Notes: a model not told the origin generated them from the letters alone. A stretch of DNA of 64,000 nucleotides from Lachnospiraceae bacterium 10-1 (GCA_000403495.2 KE159810.1:186001-250000), one strand, 5' to 3'. Positions 1-9,447 are shown, numbered from the stretch's first letter. Numbers and translations are program-made.

Positions 1-26
1 ACTATCCTCCATGTTAAATCCATCTG

Positions 27-1253
27 CTAAATGTGAAAAAGTTCCTCCACCACCTTTTGATATTCCTCCTGTCTCTCTTTGGATTCAAGCTGCTTTAGTT
101 CCAGAATCGGCTCCCTGAGCAGACGATGCAGAGAAGCTTTTAATATTTTACGCAGAAGCTTTTGTTCCCTTACTCCTAAATCCATTTTCCGGTTCAGATA
201 GGAATAACTATCCTCCACAATCAGATCACACTTTTGCTGAAGAGATTCTATTGTGGCATCCACTCTGCTGCCTGAAAGCCACTGCTGCGTCTCTTTTACC
301 GCTTCTTTAATCCATTCTCTGCTGATTTTCGTAAGCTGTATTCTCTGCGCCTGATTTTCGGCCGCAATCTGCTCCATGGTGTCAAGATCCAGCAAATGAA
401 CAAGCGGCTCTTCCCTTAATCTTTCATCAATATCACGGGGCAGCGCCAGATCCAGAAAAACCATTTTGTGTGTAAGCTTTATGGATTCCCTGCGTATTAC
501 CAGATGTGGAGAAGCTGTTGCCGAAATCACAATATCGCTTTTTTCGATTTCCTGATAGCGCTGCTCATAAGGCACAGTGAAAAGATCAGGAAAATCAGTT
601 AATAATTCTTTTGCATGGGCAAGCGTCCGGCTGCACACCGTCACTTTACCTGCTTTATATTCATAAAGATAACGAATTGCCAGCACTGCCATGCTGCCGC
701 TTCCAATTACAAGAACTTGTTTTCCTTTTATTCCATATATCTGATCCACCTGCCTGATTCCGATAGAACTGACCGAAAGCGGATTTTCGCTGATTTTAAA
801 TCTTGATTTAATTTTCTTCGCACAAGTAACAGCGTCCCTCACTACACGGTTTATTTCTTTTCCACCATACCCCAGCGTCCTTGAAAACTCCTGCGCCTCC
901 TTTACCTGTCCAAGAATCTGGTCTTCCCCCAGCACCAGTGATTCCAGCCCGGCAGCAATTCGAAACAAATATTCCATTGCCTCCACACCAAAAGATATTT
1001 TTAAATAACTGGCGTTTTTTATTTCTGGAACTCTGGCAGCATATAAGCTTCTTAAATCTTCCAATTGTTTTTCTTCCCTGAAAAAAAAGAAAAGCTCACT
1101 GCGGTTACAGGTAGACAAAATCATGCATTGGTCAATTCCACTCTTTCCCACCTTTTGTAAAAAATCTATTTTCTGGTTATCCGTAAAGGAAACTTTGTTC
1201 CGTATTTTTATCTTTGCATCCTTATAGTTAATTCCAATGTAACCAAACTGCAT
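27..1253 (-). CDS. hemA: Glutamyl-tRNA reductase
   Basis: Reduces glutamyl-tRNA(Glu) to glutamate-1-semialdehyde, the first committed step of C5 tetrapyrrole synthesis in the cytoplasm. The family signature STCNRSE is present with the catalytic Cys near residue 49, the GLESLVLGEDQILGQVKEA segment follows near residue 100, and a nucleotide-binding VLVIGSGSMA lies near residue 180. The C-terminus is a helical dimerisation domain. The frame can be extended to a GTG at 1274, which would overlap hemL by 11 bp. I prefer the ATG at 1253 because the family normally starts a few residues before the first beta strand (MQFGYIGIN). It is the last gene of the hem operon seen in this window. Confidence 0.95.
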   Translation of the reverse strand: MQFGYIGINYKDAKIKIRNKVSFTDNQKIDFLQKVGKSGIDQCMILSTCNRSELFFFFREEKQLEDLRSLYAARVPEIKNASYLKISFGVEAMEYLFRIAAGLESLVLGEDQILGQVKEAQEFSRTLGYGGKEINRVVRDAVTCAKKIKSRFKISENPLSVSSIGIRQVDQIYGIKGKQVLVIGSGSMAVLAIRYLYEYKAGKVTVCSRTLAHAKELLTDFPDLFTVPYEQRYQEIEKSDIVISATASPHLVIRRESIKLTHKMVFLDLALPRDIDERLREEPLVHLLDLDTMEQIAAENQAQRIQLTKISREWIKEAVKETQQWLSGSRVDATIESLQQKCDLIVEDSYSYLNRKMDLGVREQKLLRKILKASLHRLLREPILELKQLESKERQEEYQKVVEELFHI

Positions 1254-1263
1254 CTGTTCCAAT

Positions 1264-2565
1264 TTAATTTCCACGCCTCTCTTTTATCTCTTTCAAAAGC
1301 TTCCAATAGTTCTTAAAAAGCAGGCAGGTTTGATGAATATCTTCATCCCCATGGGCATCTGACACAAACATTGCCTCATATTGGGAGGGTGCAATGTAGA
1401 TTCCATGATCCAGCATATATCCAAAATAATCCGCATAAGCAGTAGTATCCGAACTGGCTGCCTCCGTATAATTACGAACGCCTCCTGATGTAAAGAAGAT
1501 GCTTAAAAGAGAGCCTGTCTGATTCACTGTCACCTTGTTTCCCGCTGCTTTTCTCACTGCCTGCGCCAGGGCCTGTCCCTTTTTTTCCAGTCTCTCATAA
1601 ATTGAAGTATCTTCCATTAATATGGTAAGCGTTTCAAGCCCCGCTGCAGTTGCAATGGGATTTCCCGACAAAGTACCTGCCTGATAAACCGCCCCATCCG
1701 GAGATACCATCCTCATAATATCCGCCCTTCCTCCATATGCTCCCACCGGCATTCCCCCGCCTATAATCTTTCCAAGGGTAGTCAGATCCGGTGTAATTCC
1801 ATAAAATTCCTGGGCCCCGCCAAGGCCAAGACGGAATCCTGTGATCACCTCATCAAAAATAAGAAGGGCACCATATTGTAAAGTAACTTCCCTTAAAAAA
1901 GGGAGGAAATCTTCATCCGGAAGCACCACTCCCATATTGGCCGCCACCGGTTCCACAATCACTGCCGCAATCTCCTTTTTATTTGCCTCAAATAATTTCT
2001 TTACCGACTGCTTATCATTATATTCTGCAATCAGGGTATGCTTTGTAAAATCGGCAGGAATGCCGGCACTGTCCGGCAAAGAGGTGGTAAGAGCCGCAGA
2101 TCCTGCTTTTACCAAAAGTCCATCATAATGGCCATGATAGCACCCCTTAAATTTTATGATTTTATCCCGCTTTGTAAAGCCTCTTGCCACCCGAACCGCG
2201 CTCATTACTGCTTCCGTACCGGAATTTACCAGACGGCTCACTTCCATGGAAGGAACCAGCCGGGAAATCAACTCTGACAACTGCACCTCCCGCATGGTAG
2301 GAGCACCGTAGGTCATTCCAAGGTCACAGGCCTCTTTCACTTTCTGAATCACCCGGGGATGTGCATGTCCTAAAATTCCCGGTCCCCAGGAGCAGACATA
2401 ATCAATCATTTCATTGCCATCCACATCTGTAATCCGATCCCCTTTTGCAGATGCAATAAACCTTGGCGTACGCCCTACCGCACCATAAGCCCGCACCGGA
2501 CTGTTCACGCCGCCTGGCATATGTTTTTTTGCACGTTCAAATAATTCTTTAGATTTTTCTTCCAT
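1264..2565 (-). CDS. hemL: Glutamate-1-semialdehyde 2,1-aminomutase
   Basis: PLP enzyme that converts glutamate-1-semialdehyde to 5-aminolevulinate, the step directly after HemA. At 433 aa it has the usual family length. Visible features are the PGGVNSPVRA start, the NSGTEAVMSAVR cofactor phosphate region near 115, the FDEVITGFR motif near 238 and the PLP-binding lysine in TTLGKIIGGG (about K266). It lies between hemB and hemA on the same strand with only short gaps, so the three are almost certainly co-transcribed. Nothing appears truncated or unusual. Confidence 0.96.
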   Translation of the reverse strand: MEEKSKELFERAKKHMPGGVNSPVRAYGAVGRTPRFIASAKGDRITDVDGNEMIDYVCSWGPGILGHAHPRVIQKVKEACDLGMTYGAPTMREVQLSELISRLVPSMEVSRLVNSGTEAVMSAVRVARGFTKRDKIIKFKGCYHGHYDGLLVKAGSAALTTSLPDSAGIPADFTKHTLIAEYNDKQSVKKLFEANKKEIAAVIVEPVAANMGVVLPDEDFLPFLREVTLQYGALLIFDEVITGFRLGLGGAQEFYGITPDLTTLGKIIGGGMPVGAYGGRADIMRMVSPDGAVYQAGTLSGNPIATAAGLETLTILMEDTSIYERLEKKGQALAQAVRKAAGNKVTVNQTGSLLSIFFTSGGVRNYTEAASSDTTAYADYFGYMLDHGIYIAPSQYEAMFVSDAHGDEDIHQTCLLFKNYWKLLKEIKERRGN

Positions 2566-2591
2566 AATAATAAATTCCTAAAAACAGCCTT

Positions 2592-3575
2592 TCATCTGCA
2601 TATTCTTCCCATATCTTCATGTATCCAGCGCGCCACGTCCAATGCATGATAAGTAATAATCATTTTTGCGCCTGCTCTTTTCAGCCCCACCATATTTTCC
2701 ATAACAATCTTCTTTTCATCAATCCAGCCATTTAACGCTGCTGCCTTCACCATTGCATATTCTCCGCTTACGTTATATGCCACGATGGGAATATTGTAGT
2801 TAAGGGAAATCTCTTTAATCACATCCATATATCCAAGGGCCGGCTTTGCAATAATCAGATCGGCGCCTTCTTTTATATCTTCCTCTACTTCACGAAGTGC
2901 CTCCCGTCCATTGGCAGGATCCATCTGGTAAGTTTTCCGGTCTCCAAATCCGGGGGCAGAGTGTGCCGCATCACGAAAAGGCCCATAATAGCCTGATGCA
3001 AATTTTGCACTGTAGGACATAATCGGTATATTGACAAACCCGGCGCTGTCCAATGCCTTACGGATAGCCAAAACTCTTTTATCCATCATATCGCTGGGCG
3101 CAATCACGTCCGCACCAGCTTTTGTATATGTAACAGATGCCTTGGCCAGCAAGGGAAGCGTCTCATCATTTAAAATAATTCCATCCTGCACCAGCCCGCA
3201 GTGTCCATGAGATGTATATTCGCACAGGCACACGTCCGCAATGATAATCAGTTCCGGATACTTTGCTTTAATCAGCCGGATTGCTTTTGGTACAATCCCA
3301 TTCTCCGCATAAGCACCGCTTCCTGCTTCATCCTTGTAAGCCGGTATTCCAAATAAAAGAACAGCCTTAATCCCCGCTTCTATTACCCGATCCACCTCTT
3401 CCATAACCCGGTCTGGAGAATACTGATTGATTTCCGGCATAGAAGCCACCGGATTTACAATATTTTCCCCTTCAATCACAAAAACAGGATAGATTAATTC
3501 CTCTACCCTTACATGATTTTCCCTGACCATGCTTCTTAACGCTTCACTGCTCCTTAGTCTTCTGGTGCGATCCAT
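2592..3575 (-). CDS. hemB: Porphobilinogen synthase (5-aminolevulinate dehydratase)
   Basis: Condenses two 5-aminolevulinate molecules to porphobilinogen. The active-site lysines are visible in MSYSAKFASGYYGPF (about K191) and IIAKPALGYMD (about K244). The zinc-binding cysteine cluster ADVCLCEYTSHGHCG is at 113-127, so this is the Zn-dependent type. Length (327 aa) is standard. Its start overlaps the 3' end of the upstream precorrin-2 dehydrogenase gene by about 30 bp, with an AAGGAA ribosome site just before the ATG, which supports translational coupling. Confidence 0.96.
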   Translation of the reverse strand: MDRTRRLRSSEALRSMVRENHVRVEELIYPVFVIEGENIVNPVASMPEINQYSPDRVMEEVDRVIEAGIKAVLLFGIPAYKDEAGSGAYAENGIVPKAIRLIKAKYPELIIIADVCLCEYTSHGHCGLVQDGIILNDETLPLLAKASVTYTKAGADVIAPSDMMDKRVLAIRKALDSAGFVNIPIMSYSAKFASGYYGPFRDAAHSAPGFGDRKTYQMDPANGREALREVEEDIKEGADLIIAKPALGYMDVIKEISLNYNIPIVAYNVSGEYAMVKAAALNGWIDEKKIVMENMVGLKRAGAKMIITYHALDVARWIHEDMGRICR

Positions 3576-4224
3576 TTTCTTCCTTCCTCTCTTTCCTGTC
3601 TGCCATTTTGGAAATCTGATACCCGGTCAGCAATGCCTCCACTTCCCTCTCTGTAGGCAGGCTCTCCTTTTCCAGACCAAGCTCCAAAAGCTCCTGATAA
3701 AAGCACTTTCTTTCTTCCTCTGTGGATAAAAGCTGCTTTACTCTGCTTCTTAAACTTCCCAAAAGATCATTTAAACATCCAATCTGCCCAGTTAAAATTT
3801 CATATTCCTGAGCCTTTAAGTATTGCGTAAGCACCGGACTTTTTCCACTGCTGGAAAAAGCGGCCACCACATCTTTCTGTTTTACATAAGCAGGAAAAAT
3901 GAAGCTGCAGTCTTCTATTCTATCCACTGCATTCACCAAAATTCCCCGCTCTTTACAAAGCTCTGCAATCCGGTGGTTTTCAGCTGCATCATCAGTAGCC
4001 GCCACTACCAGTGTTTTGTCATCTATATCCTCCAAAAGAAATTCCCGTTCCATAACAGTGATTTCTTTCATCCGTTTTATTTCTTTTTCAATAACAGGTG
4101 CTATTACAAACACCTGGGCACCAAAATCCAGAAGCACCCGGGCCTTACGCATTGCCACTTTTCCGCCGCCTGCCACAAGGCAAGGTTTATTTTTTATGTT
4201 GATAAATAAAGGAAAATATGCCAT
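3544..4224 (-). CDS. Precorrin-2 dehydrogenase / sirohydrochlorin ferrochelatase-like protein (CysG N-domain, Met8 type)
   Basis: Probably oxidises precorrin-2 to sirohydrochlorin using NAD+, feeding siroheme or cobalamin synthesis. The N-terminus has a Rossmann motif VAGGGKVAMRKA (17-28), then VAATDD near 90 and the family motif FSSSGKSPVLTQYLK near 135. At 226 aa it carries only the dehydrogenase/chelatase half of CysG, as is usual in Firmicutes, and no methyltransferase domain. AAAGGA lies 8 bases before the ATG. It is the first gene of the hem operon, behind the promoter at 4309-4337. Whether it also chelates iron cannot be judged from sequence. Confidence 0.88.
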   Translation of the reverse strand: MAYFPLFINIKNKPCLVAGGGKVAMRKARVLLDFGAQVFVIAPVIEKEIKRMKEITVMEREFLLEDIDDKTLVVAATDDAAENHRIAELCKERGILVNAVDRIEDCSFIFPAYVKQKDVVAAFSSSGKSPVLTQYLKAQEYEILTGQIGCLNDLLGSLRSRVKQLLSTEEERKCFYQELLELGLEKESLPTEREVEALLTGYQISKMADRKERKEENGSHQKTKEQ

Positions 4225-4268
4225 AAAAATGTTCCTTTTATTAATTTTAAATTTAACTCTTCCTTAAC

Positions 4269-4305
4269 AATAGGCGTTTGCGAAACATACATGCAAACGC
4301 CTATT
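4269..4305 (-). promoter_or_regulatory. 13-bp inverted repeat at the transcript start of the hem operon
   Basis: Arms 4269-4281 (AATAGGCGTTTGC) and 4293-4305 are perfect reverse complements separated by 11 bases. On the minus strand the dyad begins at about +1 of the predicted hem promoter. It has no adjacent T-run in the hem direction, so it is not a convincing terminator. It could be a repressor operator or a 5' stem-loop. Confidence 0.55.
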
Positions 4306-4308
4306 ACT

Positions 4309-4337
4309 ATCATATATTTTCTTTTCTTTTTTTTCAA
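4309..4337 (-). promoter_or_regulatory. Predicted sigma-A promoter of the hem operon
   Basis: Minus-strand -35 TTGAAA (4332-4337), a 17-base spacer and -10 TATGAT (4309-4314). It sits between the stop of the TetR gene and the first hem gene, so the hem operon has its own promoter. Confidence 0.6.
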
Positions 4338-4347
4338 GAACTATCCC

Positions 4348-4998
4348 TTAAAATCCTTTTTCCCTATATGCTTCCACACTCCTGCATACATCCCGGCAGG
4401 CCATTTCCCGCATAGTGCTTTCTTTTATCCCGGCAGTGTTTAATCCATTTGAATATTGACAATCAAGCTGATACATTGCATAACAGATCATACGGGACAA
4501 AATTGTCATCACCAGATATATGAGATCAGGCTGCGACAGCTTTCCAATATCCTTTGTTTCTTCTATAACTACTTTCCTGATCAAATCTGTCAGTAATATT
4601 TGATCAGGCCTCTTATTTTGAATCTTTTTCCGCAGTTCACAGCCAACAGCAGAATGATCCAGCATCAAATGAAGCACTTTCACAAAGCAGCCAATTGTGG
4701 CCACCCTTTCATCCATTTTTATAAGAATCAAGTTCATTTTATCATATAATGTTTCTTCCTGTCTGAGTAATTCGTATAAAGCCCGGCAAGAGGTTTCTAT
4801 TTCATAAAAGAGAGCCCCTGCAATCATCTCTTCCTTGCTGGAAAAATAGTCGTAAGCTGTTCCTTTTCCAATTCCTGCCCTGCCTGTAATCTCTGAAACT
4901 GTCAGACTTCCTACGTCAACACCTTCCATTAAAAGATCGATTACTGCCTGATAAGTTGCCGTAACTTTAGGCGCCAATTCACTCCTTTCCATCATCAT
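4348..4998 (-). CDS. TetR/AcrR family transcriptional regulator
   Basis: A likely repressor of the adjacent RND exporter. The N-terminal helix-turn-helix is recognisable in LTVSEITGRAGIGKGTAYDYF followed by SSKEEM, and the rest is a helical ligand-binding domain without clear identity. It overlaps the end of the exporter gene by about 20 bp, so it is the second gene of that operon and would be autoregulated through the operator at 9349-9366. Several ATGs are stacked at the start. A GGAG lies 7 bases before the ATG at 4998, which I prefer to the one at 5004. Confidence 0.9.
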   Translation of the reverse strand: MMMERSELAPKVTATYQAVIDLLMEGVDVGSLTVSEITGRAGIGKGTAYDYFSSKEEMIAGALFYEIETSCRALYELLRQEETLYDKMNLILIKMDERVATIGCFVKVLHLMLDHSAVGCELRKKIQNKRPDQILLTDLIRKVVIEETKDIGKLSQPDLIYLVMTILSRMICYAMYQLDCQYSNGLNTAGIKESTMREMACRDVCRSVEAYREKGF

Positions 4999-7900
4999 AA
5001 CCATGCTCCTTTATTTCCTTAATAAAAAGCTTCTTTAATTTACCATTTTCTTCTCCCGGTTCTTTCTTTTCTCTGGAAAAAATATCATAAACACATGGAA
5101 TAACCACCAGTGTTAATACAGTACCATAAACAAGACCGCCAATGGTGACAATAGCCATTGGTTTTCCCAGCTCCGAACCCATATCATGGCTGAATACCAT
5201 TGTTCCCAAGGCAAGAATCGTGGTTAGCGCTGTCATAAGCACCGGACGCAGTCTGGTTCTTCCGGCCTCTAAAATTGCCTGCTTTTTATCCATGCCTTCA
5301 CTGCGCAGTTGGTTGATGTAATCCACCAGCACAATACCGTTATTTACAATAATACCGGAAAGCATTACAAAACCAATCAATGCAATTACGCTAAGCTCGC
5401 TGCCGCTGACCACCAGCCCAAAGAATCCGCCGGTGAAAGCAAGCGGTATGGTAAACATAATGATAAAAGGTGAAAGCAGGGACTGGAACTGAGCCACCAT
5501 AATCAAGTACATAAAAATCAATGCCAAAAGCAGCATTAAATACAACTGTTCCATTGCATCAGTTATCGTTTCATTTTCACCGGACATGACAAGGGAATAT
5601 CCAACAGGCAGATTATATTGATCTAATTCTCTTTCCACCACATCAGAAACCAGTCCTACATTATATCCGTCTGCTATTTCGGCAGATACTGCAATATATC
5701 TGTTTTGATCGCTTCTATTTACAGCCTTAGGAGAAATTGTATTTTCAAAATATGCAATTTCCGATAGTAAAAATTTATCCATCGTGCCATCCTGTTTCGT
5801 TCTGGATATTTCCAAACTCTTTAGCAACTCTCTGGTAAGGGCTATATCCTGAGCATCTTTTACATAAACTCCAAATTCACTTTCTGCTGTTTCAAGAGTT
5901 GTTGCACTGTTGCTTTCCGCCAGCTTTTCAGCCACCTGGGCAAATACCTGGGCTACAGTCATTCCATGGGCAATCGCCTTATCCCTGTCAATAATCACCC
6001 TAAGTTCTCCTGTGGATTCTTCTAGTCCGTCAGAAACATTTTCTGTTCCCTCCACACCTTCCACAATTACAGCAACCTCTCCTGCAATTTTTTGCAGCAC
6101 ATCAATGTCACGTCCCCGGACCTGTACAGTTACACCACTTCCACCCATAGCGCTCATGTCCATAGAAGAAGTGTCTATTATAATCTCCGCCTGATTTTCC
6201 GTAAGCAGCTCCTCTAAGTCCACCATAATTTCATCTGCAATCTGTTCGTTGGTTTTATCCTTATCCGCACTTAAAGAAACATAAAAGCTGGTGGAATTGG
6301 TGGAAGCGTTCCCGCCTCCTGTCAGCATGGTCATTGTGGACGCCGAAGCCATTGCCCCCACATCCTCTATTTCCTCCCGCATAAGCAGCCTGTCAACAAT
6401 TTCATCGGATACTTTAGCAGTATCAGATAAAGAGGTGTCTTTCGGCATGGTAAGAGTAATGGAAAACTGGGTACTGTCCATATCCGGCATAAATGCAGTT
6501 CCTTTGGAATAGGAAGCAATTGCGCTGACCACCAAAAGCACTACCACCAAAATAAGCACCACAGGCTTAAATCTTAAAGAAAATGCAAGCAGTTTTTCAT
6601 ATATCTGAATCAATCCATCAAAAAATTTTCCTTCTTTCTGTTCCTTTGTCTTTCCCAAAACCTTAGATGCCATAGCAGGCACTACCGTCAAGGCAACGAT
6701 CAGACTGGCCAGCAGCGAGTAGCCTATGGTAAGTCCCATATCTACAAAAAGCTGTCTTGTAATGCCTTCCGTAAAAACAATAGGAAGAAAAACGCATACC
6801 GTTGTTAAAGTGGATGCCATGATTGCACCTGCCACTTCCCCTGCACCTTCTATTGCCGCTTCCCTTGCCGAATGGCCTTCCTTGCGCAGACGGTAAATAT
6901 TTTCAATTACTACGATAGAGTTGTCTACCAGCATACCAATTCCAAGGGCAAGTCCTGACAGGGAAATAACATTTAAGGTTACTCCGCTAAAATACATACA
7001 CACAATAGCGGTAATCAAACTAATGGGGATGGAGCAGGCAATCACTGCCGTAGGCCTTAAATCCCTCAAAAATAAGATCAAAATTAAAACTGCAAGTACT
7101 GCGCCAAACAATATATTATTGATAATGGAATCCATAACAAGATCAATGTAAATTCCCTGATCCATCAGGGTAATCAGCATTAAATCTTCGTTTTCCTCCA
7201 TCAGTTTATCAAATTTATCTAATATTTTATCTGAAACATCTCCGGTAGAATATCCTGTCTGTTTTTGAATGGTAACCATGATTCCCGGCGCACCGTTTAC
7301 ATTTGCGTAAATATCTGCCGAGTTATCCGTCATAAATACATCCGCTACATCCTCTAGAGTAATGATATCCACATCATCCATCTCCGGATTTAAAATAGGC
7401 ATTTTCTTTAATTCTTCTATGCTTTCCGGCTTATCCCCCAGACGAATCAAATAAGAAATTCCTTTTTCTGTCACATATCCGGCAGGCATGGAAAAATTCT
7501 GGGCCTGCAAAAGAGACTCTACTGTTTCCACCGTTAAAATTCCGTTCATATCCGCCTTATCATAAGCATTTTCCCTGTTTTCCTCTAATTCTTCCTCCCC
7601 GTCAAGAATCTGCTGAAGGGCATCTGCCAATTGCTCGGCACTGTCGTTTAACTGCTTTTCCCCATCTTCTAATTGTTCCCATCCAGAATCAATCTGCTCC
7701 TGTCCGACCTCAATCTGTTCCTCGCCTGCTTCTAACTGACTTTCGCTGGCGTCTAACTGGGCCTCCGCAGATGTAATCTGCATTTCTCCCAGGCTGATAG
7801 TCGTCTGGGCATTGGCAAACTCAATGGCCGCAGTCAGATTCCCCTGATAAACCTGTTCAAGGGCACTGTCAAGCTGAGCCATATTTCCCTCCAACTGGGC

Positions 7901-9298
7901 AAGAGAGGATTGCAGCTGGGCTATATATTTATCATAACCAAGTCCCATTGTGTTGGCATTTAAGCTGGCCTGCATATCGTCCCAGCTTGTTTTTAAGGTT
8001 TCGAGGGTTGCTATATTTGCATCTATAGCGGCAAGTGCAGAGCTTAGCGCCGCAATACCGGCACTGGTTGGCATACCATCCTCCACGCTCATATCTACTT
8101 TTAATCCAGACAAAATTGCATTAATTGATCCTGCATAAAAATCATCTAATGAACTATCATCACCATCTAATGCAATTTTGTCCTCCAAATCAGTAATAAT
8201 TCCTTCTATCTGCTGTTTTGAGGCCTCCAGCATCCCAATTGCCTTCGTTACCTCAGACTCTGTAATCTCTGTAATCCCATAAGCTGCCGCAGCAGCTTCC
8301 ATCTGGTCCAAACCGGACTTTAGCGCCTGCAGGGTAGACATTTCCAAAGTAATATGCATCTTGGTTGCTTCTAAATCCGCCTTGGCTGTTAAAATTTCAG
8401 TCTCTGCCTCCGCAAGCTTTCTGGCGGCTTCTTCTTTTTTACTTGCAAGCTGGCTTTTCCCATCTTCCAACTGGGATTTCTTTTCACTGATCTCAGCCTT
8501 TCCATCAATGACTTTCTGCCTGCTCTCCTCTAATTCCCTGCGGCTGTCCTCCAACTCCTGCTGACTGTCTGCCAGCTTTTCTCTGGAATCTGCAAGCTCT
8601 GATCTGGCATCCGCAAGCTCGGCCTGTCCATCATAGATTTCCTGCTTATTTTCATTTAATTCTTCTTTTACTTCATCTATTTCCACATCAATAGATGCAA
8701 ATACCTGCTCATTGATCAGGTCTATCTTTTCCTGCCTGATAACTACATTAACACTTTCCTCCAACAGACCTGTGGCACTGGCAGAAGCCACACCGTCAAT
8801 ACTCTCAAGCTCCGGAATAATGGTATTCTCCGTAAGCGTTGTAATCTGTGACGCGTCCATGTTATTACCACCTACTGCTGCAATCATAACCGGCAGCATA
8901 TCAGGATTCAATTTCATAATAATGGGATTTCCCACCGAATCGTCCCAAAAGCTTTTGATCTGATCCAGATTCTCCCTTATTTCCAGCGACACTGCATTCA
9001 TATCCGTAGACTGAGAAAATTCCAAAACCACCATTGAATAATTTTCACTGGAAACCGAACTAATACTTTCAATGTTACTTACCGTAGCCATTGATGATTC
9101 CACGGGTTTGGTAACTACTGCCTCCACCGTTTCCGGACTTGCCCCTACGTAAGTAGTCATTACAATTACATAGGGAAGGCTTATATTCGGTAAAAGATCT
9201 GTGGTCATCTTAGTAAATGACACAACACCCAGTACAATTGCAAGCACCACTGCTACCAGCACCGTATAGGGCTTTTTAACGCTAAACTTCGACAACAT
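4979..9298 (-). CDS. RND-superfamily efflux transporter with a long coiled-coil insertion
   Basis: Proton-driven exporter of the AcrB-like class in the cytoplasmic membrane. The transmembrane repeats are clear: TM1 at about 10-30, GLALGIGMLVDNSIVVIENIYR in the first half and its counterpart GFVMLSGIIVNNGIVLVDYI in the second, plus the AGRTRLRPVLMTALTT loop. At about 1439 aa it is roughly 400 residues longer than AcrB. The extra part (about 205-600) is a charged, periodic coiled coil rich in E, L, D, Q and S, inserted in the first extracytoplasmic domain. The frame is open to 9403, but AAGGAG at 9308-9313 and the operator at 9349-9366 place the true start at 9298. Substrate is unknown. Confidence 0.9.
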   Translation of the reverse strand: MLSKFSVKKPYTVLVAVVLAIVLGVVSFTKMTTDLLPNISLPYVIVMTTYVGASPETVEAVVTKPVESSMATVSNIESISSVSSENYSMVVLEFSQSTDMNAVSLEIRENLDQIKSFWDDSVGNPIIMKLNPDMLPVMIAAVGGNNMDASQITTLTENTIIPELESIDGVASASATGLLEESVNVVIRQEKIDLINEQVFASIDVEIDEVKEELNENKQEIYDGQAELADARSELADSREKLADSQQELEDSRRELEESRQKVIDGKAEISEKKSQLEDGKSQLASKKEEAARKLAEAETEILTAKADLEATKMHITLEMSTLQALKSGLDQMEAAAAAYGITEITESEVTKAIGMLEASKQQIEGIITDLEDKIALDGDDSSLDDFYAGSINAILSGLKVDMSVEDGMPTSAGIAALSSALAAIDANIATLETLKTSWDDMQASLNANTMGLGYDKYIAQLQSSLAQLEGNMAQLDSALEQVYQGNLTAAIEFANAQTTISLGEMQITSAEAQLDASESQLEAGEEQIEVGQEQIDSGWEQLEDGEKQLNDSAEQLADALQQILDGEEELEENRENAYDKADMNGILTVETVESLLQAQNFSMPAGYVTEKGISYLIRLGDKPESIEELKKMPILNPEMDDVDIITLEDVADVFMTDNSADIYANVNGAPGIMVTIQKQTGYSTGDVSDKILDKFDKLMEENEDLMLITLMDQGIYIDLVMDSIINNILFGAVLAVLILILFLRDLRPTAVIACSIPISLITAIVCMYFSGVTLNVISLSGLALGIGMLVDNSIVVIENIYRLRKEGHSAREAAIEGAGEVAGAIMASTLTTVCVFLPIVFTEGITRQLFVDMGLTIGYSLLASLIVALTVVPAMASKVLGKTKEQKEGKFFDGLIQIYEKLLAFSLRFKPVVLILVVVLLVVSAIASYSKGTAFMPDMDSTQFSITLTMPKDTSLSDTAKVSDEIVDRLLMREEIEDVGAMASASTMTMLTGGGNASTNSTSFYVSLSADKDKTNEQIADEIMVDLEELLTENQAEIIIDTSSMDMSAMGGSGVTVQVRGRDIDVLQKIAGEVAVIVEGVEGTENVSDGLEESTGELRVIIDRDKAIAHGMTVAQVFAQVAEKLAESNSATTLETAESEFGVYVKDAQDIALTRELLKSLEISRTKQDGTMDKFLLSEIAYFENTISPKAVNRSDQNRYIAVSAEIADGYNVGLVSDVVERELDQYNLPVGYSLVMSGENETITDAMEQLYLMLLLALIFMYLIMVAQFQSLLSPFIIMFTIPLAFTGGFFGLVVSGSELSVIALIGFVMLSGIIVNNGIVLVDYINQLRSEGMDKKQAILEAGRTRLRPVLMTALTTILALGTMVFSHDMGSELGKPMAIVTIGGLVYGTVLTLVVIPCVYDIFSREKKEPGEENGKLKKLFIKEIKEHGYDDGKE

Positions 9299-9348
9299 AT
9301 GTATACGCTCCTTAAAAGATATGCCTGCCAGCACACCATCATTTTCCG

Positions 9349-9366
9349 TCCGACCAGTCGGTCGGA
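9349..9366. promoter_or_regulatory. TetR-type operator of the RND/TetR operon
   Basis: Inverted repeat TCCGACC - AGTC - GGTCGGA, perfect over 7-bp arms, resembling the GACCGnnnGGTC palindromes bound by many TetR-family proteins. It lies at about +7 to +24 of the exporter transcript, where a bound repressor would block transcription. Confidence 0.75.
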
Positions 9367-9377
9367 ACCCAACAAAA

Positions 9378-9416
9378 AGAGTATATTGACTCTTTTTGTT
9401 CAAGTCAATATACTCT
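9378..9416. promoter_or_regulatory. Perfectly symmetric bidirectional promoter
   Basis: The 13-bp arms 9378-9390 and 9404-9416 are exact reverse complements around a 13-bp centre. Because of the symmetry, both strands carry TTGACT - 17 bases - TATACT: minus strand -35 at 9403-9408 and -10 at 9380-9385; plus strand -35 at 9386-9391 and -10 at 9409-9414. The minus-strand promoter drives the exporter. The plus-strand one points into the intergenic region before the macrodomain gene. Confidence 0.75.
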
Positions 9417-9447
9417 AAAAAAATTTTATATATTTTTTACATATTAG

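Noticed and set aside
1-12. ATG on the minus strand at position 12 as the start of the next hem gene
   Set aside because: Only four codons are visible and no ribosome site precedes it.
6250-9000. Plus-strand open frames inside the RND gene
   Set aside because: They mirror the coding strand of a clear RND protein and have no ribosome sites or recognisable products.
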